NCBI GenBank assembly: GCA_913776795.1
Contig: CAJYRH010000290.1
Coordinates: 1-5,346, forward strand
Length of the DNA: 5,346 nt
DNA from: an uncultured Pseudorhodoferax sp.
Lineage (GTDB): Bacteria; Pseudomonadota; Gammaproteobacteria; Burkholderiales; Burkholderiaceae
Direction of reading: 5' to 3'
Under the pieces are notes generated by a model, which was given only the letters and a program-made list of their open reading frames with translations, ran no database searches and was not told where the DNA came from. Both the position numbers and the translations under genes were made by a program. This document shows positions 1 to 5,079 of the stretch, one piece after another (within the stretch, counting starts at the first letter, position 1; each line of letters starts with the position of its first letter).

Positions 1-386
1 AGGCGCAGCTCCATCGGCGTCGGCCGCACGAAGGGCTCGGCCTCCTTGCGTTGGGCGTCCAGCTTGCGCTGGGTGTTCTGCTGGGTCCACTCAAAGCCCT
101 GGCCCAGGTAGAGCAGGTCCTTGCCGACCGGCAGGCGAGACGGTGCGACACGCGTGATCCGCGTGAATTTGAGGCCGCGCTGGTAGCGCACGATGCGCAG
201 CGCCTGGCGCAGCCGATGCCAGCCGAAGGCGATGGCCAGCGCCGCGCAGACCAGGCCCAGCAGCGGCGGCATCATCAGCGCCCAGGGTGCGACCAACGCG
301 ATCAGGGCAATGGACCACGCGACCGTCGTGCTCCACAGCTCGATCGGCGGGCGCAGGTTCGCTTCCAGGATGGTGTTGCCGCTCAC
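1..386 (-). CDS. traD: Type IV coupling protein TraD (SXT/PFGI-1 class), N-terminal part
   Basis: This is the first 128 codons of the conjugative coupling protein, the inner-membrane ATPase that passes the relaxase-DNA complex to the mating channel. It begins at a GTG (386-384) that overlaps the TGA of the gene before it by four bases (GTGA), with GGAGGT at 398-393 placed six bases upstream. The visible protein has a short cytoplasmic start, two hydrophobic segments (about residues 19-39 and 41-57) separated by a proline pair, then a basic stretch (HRLRQALRIVRYQRG, 57-71) and the pattern LLYLGQGFEWTQQNTQRKLD (91-110). This resembles my recollection of the N-terminus of ICE TraD proteins (TIGR03743-like), where 'lGkGF.W...hTQR' follows the membrane hairpin. 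The Walker A and B ATPase motifs lie beyond the left edge, so ATPase activity cannot be checked here. It is the last visible gene of the leftward operon. Identity rests on the N-terminus and on the preceding TIGR03765-type gene, its usual neighbour. Confidence 0.88.
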   Translation of the reverse strand, partial: MSGNTILEANLRPPIELWSTTVAWSIALIALVAPWALMMPPLLGLVCAALAIAFGWHRLRQALRIVRYQRGLKFTRITRVAPSRLPVGKDLLYLGQGFEWTQQNTQRKLDAQRKEAEPFVRPTPMELR

Positions 387-970
387 GGCCGGACCTCCGT
401 CGTGGCCTGCTCGGTCGGCGCAGAATGCGGCAGGATCTGGCGCGCCATGCCGTCCGTGCCGATCAGCAGCGGGTAGACCCCGGCGCCGGCCTCGCGCAGG
501 CGGGCCTCAAGCCACGGGCCCTCCTGCGGCAGAAATTCGAGGTTGGGCACCACGGCCTGCGCCATGCGGATGTGCTGCGGCGCCAGGGCTTGTACGACCA
601 GGACCTTGGCATGCATGGCGGCCAGCTGGTCCTGGTGCATCAGCAGCCAGGCCAGCGAGTGCCGGTCGATGCCGATCAGCACCATGGGCTGCGTCAACCA
701 ACGTGGATCGAGGACCTGGATCTCCTGCGCAAGCGCAGCCTGTCGTAGGCGCGTGAGAATGGGGAAGCGCTGCCCGGGCTTCACGTTCCCTTCGCCATCG
801 GGCTGGGTGTTCACCAGGCCGGACATGTAGGGTGCAACAGGAACCGACTGGCCGCTGTCGTAGATCTGCTCCAGCGACTGGGTCGCAGGGATGTCGGCGT
901 GGCACGCCACGACATAGGACAGCAACGAGGTCAGGATGACCCGCTGGGCGGTGCGGCGCACTTCAACCAC
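383..970 (-). CDS. Integrating conjugative element protein, TIGR03765 (PFL_4695) family
   Basis: This is an exported protein of ICE conjugation modules whose biochemical role is not established. Family placement comes from the IYDSG..VPVAPY pattern (residues 36-48), the WLTQPMVLIGIDRHSLAWL block (91-109), the PNLEFLPQEG segment (142-151), the terminal VYPLLIGTDG (165-174), and its place directly before traD and after a transglycosylase gene. I prefer the GTG at 970 (195 residues) because GGGAG lies six bases upstream and the gene then overlaps the previous stop by only eight bases. An ATG at 991 (202 residues, 29-base overlap) and another at 985 are in frame but have poorer ribosome sites. 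The N-terminus is a secretion signal: basic MVEVRRTAQR, a hydrophobic core VILTSLLSYVV, then ACHA. Cleavage after CHA is plausible, but VVAC also fits a lipobox, so Cys23 could be lipidated. The mature protein would act in the periplasm or at a membrane face. Confidence 0.86.
   Translation of the reverse strand: MVEVRRTAQRVILTSLLSYVVACHADIPATQSLEQIYDSGQSVPVAPYMSGLVNTQPDGEGNVKPGQRFPILTRLRQAALAQEIQVLDPRWLTQPMVLIGIDRHSLAWLLMHQDQLAAMHAKVLVVQALAPQHIRMAQAVVPNLEFLPQEGPWLEARLREAGAGVYPLLIGTDGMARQILPHSAPTEQATTEVRP
393..398 (-). promoter_or_regulatory. Ribosome binding site of traD
   Basis: GGAGGT on the minus strand sits six bases before the GTG at 386. It is the strongest Shine-Dalgarno match in the operon and is what fixes the non-ATG start of traD inside the end of the preceding gene. 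Confidence 0.75.
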
Positions 971-1712
971 GCGATGCTCCCGCATCCGCATGCTCGCGCG
1001 CGATCACATCGAGGCGCTGGCCCTGCGCCGCCAAACGTCTCGTGACCGAGGCGGCGTAGCGCGCCGCGCGCTCGATCCGCTCGAACGTGTCCATGGAACC
1101 TGTGTGGTACAGGCCGATGGCGGTGCGCCAGTTCCCAGTGGTGCGCCAGTGGCTCGCGAGGATGGCGGCACCGACATCCAGGTTCGCGTAGGGATCGAGT
1201 GCCTGCTCCACGGTGAGAAGCTTGTCGCGGTGCCATCCCCAGTTGACCTGCATCGGACCGCAGTCGACGTTGGTGATGCCCGCGGCGAGGTGCTGACGCA
1301 TCGCGCTGCGCGCCTGGTCGACATCAAGGTGCCGTTCGCCACGGCCCCGCACGCACAGCGACCATGGGTAGGGCACTGCCGTGCGGCCGAAGTTGATCTG
1401 CGACTCTTGCAGCGCGACCGCGTAGAGCAGCCAGGCCGCGATGCCATGGCGATGCGCCGCGTCCACATACGCTGCGGGCGGCTGGGCCGGCGTTGCAGAT
1501 CCTCGCGGTGCCGGCGCGCGGGAAGTTGTCGGCGTTTGAAGCATCGAGGCCGATGCCTTCGGCAGCAGCAGCCTCGTCTGCTCGCGCGGGTAGATCGTCC
1601 AGGCCTGGGCAGGATCGGCATGCGCGCGTCCGACGAGCGCTGCGGCGCCGAGGGCGAAGGCGCCGCGCAGCACCGCGCGCCGATCTGCAGGGACGTGCAT
1701 GTCGCCGGCCAT
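963..1712 (-). CDS. Lytic transglycosylase with SLT domain (VirB1-like), Tat-type signal
   Basis: This is a peptidoglycan lytic transglycosylase that would locally open the cell wall for the conjugation channel, as VirB1-type enzymes do. The 249-residue protein shows the family-1 SLT motifs in order: catalytic Glu103 in LQES (101-104), CGPMQVNW (151-158, the usual GLMQ motif) and YHTGS (202-206, in the place of the usual YNAG). Two cysteines (120 and 151) flank the catalytic cleft region and could form a disulfide after export. The N-terminus reads DRRAVLRGAFALGAAALVG.. AHA (10-32), a twin arginine followed by a modest hydrophobic stretch and an A-x-A cleavage site, so Tat export is possible. 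Start: ATG at 1712, two bases after the stop of the TIGR03759 gene. A TTG at 1718 overlaps that stop and an ATG at 1700 would keep the signal, so the exact start is uncertain. The ribosome site is weak, which suggests coupling to the upstream gene. Confidence 0.93.
   Translation of the reverse strand: MAGDMHVPADRRAVLRGAFALGAAALVGRAHADPAQAWTIYPREQTRLLLPKASASMLQTPTTSRAPAPRGSATPAQPPAAYVDAAHRHGIAAWLLYAVALQESQINFGRTAVPYPWSLCVRGRGERHLDVDQARSAMRQHLAAGITNVDCGPMQVNWGWHRDKLLTVEQALDPYANLDVGAAILASHWRTTGNWRTAIGLYHTGSMDTFERIERAARYAASVTRRLAAQGQRLDVIAREHADAGASRG
977..981 (-). promoter_or_regulatory. Ribosome binding site deciding the start of the TIGR03765 gene
   Basis: GGGAG on the minus strand lies six bases ahead of the GTG at 970, inside the 3' end of the transglycosylase gene. 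The in-frame ATG codons at 991 and 985 have at best a GCGAG nearby, so this site favours the shorter protein. Confidence 0.5.
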
Positions 1713-1714
1713 CG

Positions 1715-2338
1715 TCAACGCGGCTGACGGCCTGGGCCGGTCAGGGTGGATGCGCCCGGTTGCACGAGCGATGGCGCAAAGCGCGCACGCGATGAGGTGC
1801 CCGTGCTGCCGGCCTCGATGATCTGGGTACGTGGCACGTTGGCCATGTCGGCCGTACCAATCGGTGCCGCGACCCGCGCAAGCCCCTCGTAGCCCACCAT
1901 GGGCGTGCTGCCTGCGAGGCGGGACACGGCTGCCTGGAAGGCGTTGCCGAAGGCGATCGTGCGCTGCACGTCGGCATAGAAGGCCTTGGCGAACATCTCC
2001 GCGTAGCGCTGCCGCTCGGCGTCGTTGCGCGCATGGATGCCCAGGGCCTCGATGGGCGAGATGCCGGGCACGGAGAACGCGGCGCGCGGCCCCTGCAGCA
2101 GGAGCTTGGCGCGGGCCATCTCCTCGTCCGAGAGGCCCCAGATCTCCGCCTCGATGCGGTCGGTCGTCCCGAGTTGCGTGCTCGCCTGCGTGGCGGCCCG
2201 CCCCTGAGTGTTGGCGACCTCGGTCTGCGTGCGGACCTGAGCGTGCAGGGCGCTGGTGGACACCAGGGCAGCCAGGACGATCCCGCGGGCGCGGGGGCGG
2301 GTGAGCGCGCGGGTGCGAGCGTGGGTGTGAAGGGCCAT
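1715..2338 (-). CDS. Integrating conjugative element protein, TIGR03759 family
   Basis: This is an exported protein conserved in ICE conjugation clusters; its molecular function is unknown. The 207-residue product begins with a signal peptide (basic residues to about 18, hydrophobic IVLAALVSTSA, likely cleavage after LHA at 33). A low-complexity Thr/Gln/Ala segment (35-60) follows, then the family core: WGLSDEE (67-73), LLQGPRAAFSVPGISPIEAL (80-99), LGIHARNDAERQRYAEMF (99-116) and a helix with DVQR...F..AF (123-134). These match the family's usual pattern of W.L...E..R...L..GPR...SP.isPieALGi.ARsd.ER.RYAE. The tail (from about 142) is Pro/Gly/Ser/Thr-rich and probably variable. The ATG shares its A with the TGA of the upstream gene (TGATG), and a GTG one codon earlier is the alternative start. 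A transglycosylase gene follows two bases downstream, the customary order in these elements. Confidence 0.9.
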   Translation of the reverse strand: MALHTHARTRALTRPRARGIVLAALVSTSALHAQVRTQTEVANTQGRAATQASTQLGTTDRIEAEIWGLSDEEMARAKLLLQGPRAAFSVPGISPIEALGIHARNDAERQRYAEMFAKAFYADVQRTIAFGNAFQAAVSRLAGSTPMVGYEGLARVAAPIGTADMANVPRTQIIEAGSTGTSSRARFAPSLVQPGASTLTGPGRQPR

Positions 2339-3324
2339 CACTCGCCGTCCTGGAGCGTGAGCTTGAACGGCTTGCCGTCCGCCATGAAGGTGGCTTCGCC
2401 GCGGGCGCGGCTGGCCTCCAACAGCGAGATGCCGTTGTACGAGTCGCCGGGACGCATCACCCGGGTGCGCTTGTCGCCAGGCAGGCCTGTGCCCACGATC
2501 ACGGATGGCACACCACCCCAGCTGTCCACTGCGAGAAGGCGACCGGCAAGCTTTGGCGCGGCGGGCTCTGGCGCCGCGGGGGCGCTGGCCACGGGGCGGG
2601 AGGTAGGACGCGCGCGGGGCGCCGAGCGCTGGGCTGTCAGCCTGGCGGCCGTGGCAGCGAACGCGGACTGCTGACCCTCCAGACGGGCCAGCTGCTCGCG
2701 AAGCTCCTGCACCAAGGTCTCGACAGTCTGCAGGCGCTGCTGGAGCGCGGGATCGGCACCAGCAGTCTCGGGCGGCTGGCCCGCACCACCTGTGTCCGGT
2801 TCTGTTTCGGTACCTGTGCTCTGCGGCCGGCCAGCCGGGGAGATCTGTCCCAGGAGATTGCCGTCCTCACCAGAAGTTGGCTGCGCAGCTGCGGCCGGCT
2901 CCGGTGGCAGAGCAGGGCCGGCGGGCTCCGCGCGGGGCGCCACGTCTGCAACGGGCGGAAGGCCCGCTGTCAGTGGTGATTCAGATGCTGCTGCGGCTTT
3001 CGGCGTGCCCGCGCTCCGGGTGTACTTGTAGCCGGCAAACGCCAGTGCAGCAATCACTGCGATGCAAAGCACGAAGACCCGGCCACGGCTGCCCTGCTGA
3101 GCCCCGGGCGCAGTGGCTGCCCGCGGCCCCGACTGGGGGAGCACATGGCCATCAGCTCGGCGTGCTCCAGGAATGCGGTGGCGAGCGCGCTCGTCGGCTT
3201 CGTCCTGCTCCAGTTGCTCGCGTTCTTGCGCTTCCTGCTGCGCGCGCAGGACACGTTGGCGATCGTCCTGTCCGTACTGTTCCTGCGCGCCGCCGCGGTC
3301 GTTGGTGATGCTGTCGTCCTGCAT
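2338..3324 (-). CDS. Membrane-anchored coiled-coil protein with possible PilP/GspC-like C-terminal domain (unassigned ICE protein)
   Basis: I do not recognise this 328-residue protein by name. It has a hydrophilic, charged cytoplasmic part (1-80) with a Gln/Glu/Arg-rich helix at about 21-50, then one membrane segment (about 83-99, VFVLCIAVIAALAFAGY). A long Ala/Pro/Glu-rich spacer (105-190) leads to a heptad-like coiled coil (193-232, LQQRLQTVETLVQELREQL), a second Pro/Ala linker (235-257) and a compact C-terminal domain (258-328). That end reads LLAVDSWGGVPSVIVG ... RPGDSYNGISLLEAS ... ADGKPFKLTL. A single anchor, a proline linker and a small beta-type domain with a GD..nG turn recall the inner-membrane linkers PilP and GspC, so a scaffold role joining inner and outer membrane parts is my inference. 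It starts at ATG 3324, six bases after the pilL stop, with only GAG as a ribosome site, and its stop overlaps the next gene. Confidence 0.85.
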   Translation of the reverse strand: MQDDSITNDRGGAQEQYGQDDRQRVLRAQQEAQEREQLEQDEADERARHRIPGARRADGHVLPQSGPRAATAPGAQQGSRGRVFVLCIAVIAALAFAGYKYTRSAGTPKAAAASESPLTAGLPPVADVAPRAEPAGPALPPEPAAAAQPTSGEDGNLLGQISPAGRPQSTGTETEPDTGGAGQPPETAGADPALQQRLQTVETLVQELREQLARLEGQQSAFAATAARLTAQRSAPRARPTSRPVASAPAAPEPAAPKLAGRLLAVDSWGGVPSVIVGTGLPGDKRTRVMRPGDSYNGISLLEASRARGEATFMADGKPFKLTLQDGE

Positions 3325-3330
3325 GGCCGT

Positions 3331-3864
3331 TTACTCGGTGGTGGCTTGCACAGCAGGGGCCTCGGCGGCGAGCGCCTGGGCCTGGTCCAGCGTCGGCTGC
3401 ACGGCGGTGACCGGTTCCGGTGGGGCTGGCTGGGTGAACCAGACGGTGCGCCGGTACCGGTCGCTGTGCCAGTCCCAGGCCGGGCCGGTCAGCGTCTCCA
3501 GGACGGCCATGAGCCGGTAGGCGCCGAGCTGCCGCTGCGACTCGGGCAGGGGCAGGGCGAGGAACTCGGCCGCCACGCCCGGCTGCTCCATGGCAAGCCG
3601 GTAGCCGCTGCGCATCAGGGCGTGCCGCAGGGCATCGCCGACCGTGGTGACGGTCGAGCGAGGAAAGGTCATGGAGACCACCACGGCCAGCGGCTCGGCC
3701 AAGTCTTCGGGCGGCTGGGCCTGCGCGGAGGTGTAACGAGCGAGCACCAGGGTGTCGGCGCCGGCCTGCTGTTGTTGCTGCTGCGCGAGCAGGCCTTGGG
3801 ATGCGAGCACGCCAGCGGCCAGGGCCAGGCCGCGCCATCCATTGAAACCATGCCCGATCGCCAT
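3331..3864 (-). CDS. pilL: PilL-type ICE protein (TIGR03748/PilL2-like), exported
   Basis: This is the first gene of the leftward operon. It resembles the PilL N-terminal domain found in PFGI-1-type ICEs (conjugative transfer region protein TIGR03748). The 177-residue product has a signal peptide (MAIGHGFNGWRG then LALAAGVLASQGLLA, cleavage near 27) and a run of six Gln (28-33). A RYTS start to the core (43-46) is followed by LAVVVSMTFP (59-68), VGDALRHALMRSGYRLA (75-91), LPLPESQRQLG (104-114) and a closing LETLTGPAWDW...RTVWF (122-143). The 'TVGDALR..L.rSGYrL ... LPLP..qr.LG ... L..L.GPAW' pattern is the basis of the call. A Pro/Ala/Thr tail completes it. I chose ATG 3864 because GGGAG lies five bases upstream and the signal peptide begins there; a TTG at 3927 would add 21 residues with no ribosome site. 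No pilN-V cluster follows, so the role may be in the mating channel rather than a full type IV pilus. Confidence 0.78.
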   Translation of the reverse strand: MAIGHGFNGWRGLALAAGVLASQGLLAQQQQQQAGADTLVLARYTSAQAQPPEDLAEPLAVVVSMTFPRSTVTTVGDALRHALMRSGYRLAMEQPGVAAEFLALPLPESQRQLGAYRLMAVLETLTGPAWDWHSDRYRRTVWFTQPAPPEPVTAVQPTLDQAQALAAEAPAVQATTE

Positions 3865-3869
3865 GCGAA

Positions 3870-3874
3870 CTCCC
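3870..3874 (-). promoter_or_regulatory. Ribosome binding site of the PilL-type gene
   Basis: GGGAG on the minus strand is five bases upstream of ATG 3864. It decides between this start and the upstream in-frame TTG at 3927, in favour of the ATG. Confidence 0.65.
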
Positions 3875-3882
3875 GTTGGTAG

Positions 3883-3914
3883 AAAAGGGCCCGGCCGGTT
3901 GGAGCCAGCCGGGC
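3883..3914 (-). terminator. GC-rich hairpin followed by a short T run in the pilL leader (terminator-like or attenuator-like)
   Basis: Read on the minus strand, GCCCGGC (3914-3908) pairs perfectly with GCCGGGC (3895-3889) around a 12-base loop that can pair a little further. It is followed by CC and TTTT (3886-3883). The layout is that of an intrinsic terminator, but the T run is short. It lies only 19 bases before the pilL start codon, so it would act on transcripts entering the operon, or hide or expose the GGGAG ribosome site, rather than end a preceding gene. Confidence 0.4.
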
Positions 3915-3975
3915 AAAGTGACGCCAAAGCGCCGCCAGTGCATGCAGTGTTCCGAGGCGAGGGGTCGGCCTCAAT

Positions 3976-4009
3976 CGGAAACCCAGCGCGACGTTTCCTT
4001 CGGTTTCCG
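3976..4009. repeat. Inverted repeat CGGAAACC/GGTTTCCG with a third half-site
   Basis: CGGAAACC (3976-3983) and GGTTTCCG (4002-4009) are a perfect 8-base inverted repeat with an 18-base spacer. A third copy of the core, GTTTCC, lies at 3993-3998, ten bases before the GTTTCC at 4003-4008. Same-face spacing of half-sites is typical of a repressor or activator operator. A smaller dyad (GAGGC 3954-3958 / GCCTC 3968-3972) lies next to it. Confidence 0.45.
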
Positions 4010-4010
4010 C

Positions 4011-4039
4011 TTGACGGTGGTCATGAACTTCAGTACTCG
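4011..4039 (+). promoter_or_regulatory. Weak candidate promoter for the rightward operon
   Basis: TTGACG (4011-4016) is a good -35 match. Seventeen bases later TACTCG (4034-4039) is only a poor -10 (first two positions match). It begins two bases after the GGTTTCCG half-site, so a protein bound there could control it. The leader to ATG 4456 would be about 400 bases, which is long, so this is tentative. Confidence 0.22.
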
Positions 4040-4085
4040 TGCACGCGCTGCGCGAGACGGATTGCGTGCGCGAAATGGCAAACGG

Positions 4086-4106
4086 GCCACACCGGGGCGG
4101 CGTGGC
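4086..4106. repeat. Imperfect hairpin GCCACACC/GGCGTGGC
   Basis: GCCACACC (4086-4093) can pair with GGCGTGGC (4099-4106) over eight positions with one mismatch around a five-base loop. Such a short tight hairpin in a G+C-rich region could arise by chance. It is noted because hairpins cluster in this control region. Confidence 0.3.
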
Positions 4107-4146
4107 GGACGGGCAATGAAACGGTTACCGGGTTAATGGCCCGATC

Positions 4147-4191
4147 CAAAGGGCGCACCGACTCCTCGACACTCGTCGTCGGTGCAAAGGG
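4147..4191. repeat. Perfect 8-base inverted repeat GCACCGAC/GTCGGTGC flanked by CAAAGGG direct repeats
   Basis: GCACCGAC (4155-4162) and GTCGGTGC (4178-4185) form a perfect inverted repeat with a 15-base spacer. The whole is bracketed by two direct copies of CAAAGGG (4147-4153 and 4185-4191). The combined 45-base structure is the most ordered element of the non-coding region and would suit an operator for an ICE regulator or a hairpin next to a nick site. No sequence here identifies which. Confidence 0.45.
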
Positions 4192-4193
4192 TC

Positions 4194-4230
4194 TACGGGT
4201 AGGGGGAAGGCAACTACGGGCGGATACGGG
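4194..4230 (+). repeat. Three TACGGG direct repeats in helical phase
   Basis: TACGGG occurs at 4194-4199, 4215-4220 and 4225-4230; the first two extend to CTACGGG. Spacings are 21 and 10 bases, two turns and one turn of the helix, so all copies face the same side. This pattern recalls iterons or accessory-protein sites near transfer origins, but three 6-mers in G+C-rich DNA are modest evidence. Confidence 0.35.
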
Positions 4231-4455
4231 GCCGCAGGGCCCGGCGCGGGGCGCCTGACCCTTCGGCAACACGTGGAGTGCGACGGCGTCCAGCAAGCCC
4301 TGGCGCAGCGTCGAGCCGGCAGCCTCCGCGCCGCGATGCAGCAAGCCGGCAGGCCGTATCAGAAATGGCCTGCCTGGGCAAGCGAGAAGGTCCAGGAACG
4401 TTCCGACCGCTGTCGCGCGACACGCGCCGCGACCGTGCATAGAGTGCCCCTCGAC

Positions 4456-5079
4456 ATGAGCACCCAGCCAACACCGCGATGGGAATCCCAGATGGAGCCA
4501 CCAGCGCCACTGAAGGACTACCCGCGCTTCGGGCGCGAGCCGCTGGACCATGCGCACGCGCCCTACGCTATCGTGCTGTTGCTGCAGCGGATCGAAGTGC
4601 CTGAATGGGCTCCGACCTTGCTGGCCTGGCTGGGCCGCTACGACGGCCTGGAGGAGCACCTGCACCACGAGGATGACCCGGCCTGTTGCACGCGCGACGT
4701 CCTGATGCAGCACGCCATGCAGTGCCCCGCGGCTGCATCGGCCGCCCCTCTGTCCCCCGAGCAGAAGCATGCGCGGATCGAGCTGGTCGTGCAGGACCTG
4801 CTGCAGCTGTCGTTCGTCCGGGCCGCGGCCTATTGGGGGCAGCTGATGGGCGAGCGCACGACATGGCACCCGCTGGCCCAGCCATGGATGAGCTTCCTGG
4901 AGATCGTGCCCAGCACCGAAGAGCGCGGCGACCGGGACGAGGGCCTGCACGTGTGGACCCGCGAGAACGCTGATGCAGCGCAGTTGAAGGCGACCCGTGC
5001 GCTGCTCATGTCTGGTTCGCCACTGCACCAACAGGTCCACCCGCATGGCCGCAGATACGATGGCCGACCACCCCGCTGA
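4456..5079 (+). CDS. Unrecognised 207-residue protein upstream of the relaxase gene
   Basis: I do not recognise this protein. It is acidic to neutral, has no signal peptide or clear membrane segment, and looks mainly helical, for example APYAIVLLLQRI (35-46), WAPTLLAWLGRYDGL (51-65), a long helix KHARIELVVQDLLQLS (104-119) and RAAAYWGQLMGE (122-133). It has a cluster of possible metal ligands at 68-90: HLHH (68-71), CC (77-78), His86 and Cys90. The last twenty residues are His/Arg/Pro-rich because that DNA is shared with the relaxase start. I place the start at ATG 4456. ATG 4492 (MEPPAPLKDY) has a better GGGA site seven bases upstream, and a GTG at 4273 would add 61 residues that look non-coding. 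The stop lies 35 bases inside the relaxase gene, so the two are probably co-transcribed and coupled. A cytoplasmic partner in DNA processing is a guess from position only. Confidence 0.62.
   Translation: MSTQPTPRWESQMEPPAPLKDYPRFGREPLDHAHAPYAIVLLLQRIEVPEWAPTLLAWLGRYDGLEEHLHHEDDPACCTRDVLMQHAMQCPAAASAAPLSPEQKHARIELVVQDLLQLSFVRAAAYWGQLMGERTTWHPLAQPWMSFLEIVPSTEERGDRDEGLHVWTRENADAAQLKATRALLMSGSPLHQQVHPHGRRYDGRPPR

Larger units (their letters stand above)
3865..4455. promoter_or_regulatory. Divergent control region between the pilL-traD and orf207-traI operons
   Basis: About 590 bases between two divergent transcription units with no convincing gene. ORFs crossing it lack ribosome sites or known motifs. 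It holds several inverted repeats (3889-3914, 3954-3972, 3976-4009, 4086-4106, 4155-4185) and a set of short direct repeats (4194-4230), listed separately. From about 4245 to 4455 I see no strong repeat or promoter; this stretch is the likely leader of the rightward gene. Because it must hold both start signals and lies upstream of a relaxase gene, it is the natural place for operators and possibly for oriT. That last point is inference only. Confidence 0.6.

Noticed and set aside
936..1727. A 263-codon plus-strand frame
   Set aside because: It is antisense to the lytic transglycosylase, whose catalytic motifs are clear; the Arg-rich translation is typical of a shadow frame.
2033..2674. A 213-codon plus-strand frame
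   Set aside because: It is antisense across the junction of two well supported minus-strand genes, with low-complexity Gly/Ala/Arg content.
3152..3943. A 263-codon minus-strand frame overlapping pilL in another frame
   Set aside because: It is Arg/Pro/Ala-rich with no signal peptide or domain, whereas the competing frame has a signal peptide, a good ribosome site and PilL motifs.
4041..4069. Inverted repeat GCACGC/GCGTGC
   Set aside because: It is only six bases with a 17-base spacer in a CG-rich stretch and is easily a chance match.
3876..4136. A small 86-codon plus-strand frame in the control region
   Set aside because: It starts at TTG with no ribosome site, has an Arg/Gly-rich translation and overlaps the hairpins and dyads.
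4229..4242. Small hairpin GGGCC/GGCCC with a four-base loop
   Set aside because: It consists of five G/C pairs only, followed by no T run; expected by chance at this base composition.
4273..4455. Upstream in-frame extension of the 207-residue ORF from a GTG
   Set aside because: There is no ribosome site and the added 61 residues look like random G+C-rich translation. It would also fill the likely leader. ATG 4456 or 4492 is more plausible.
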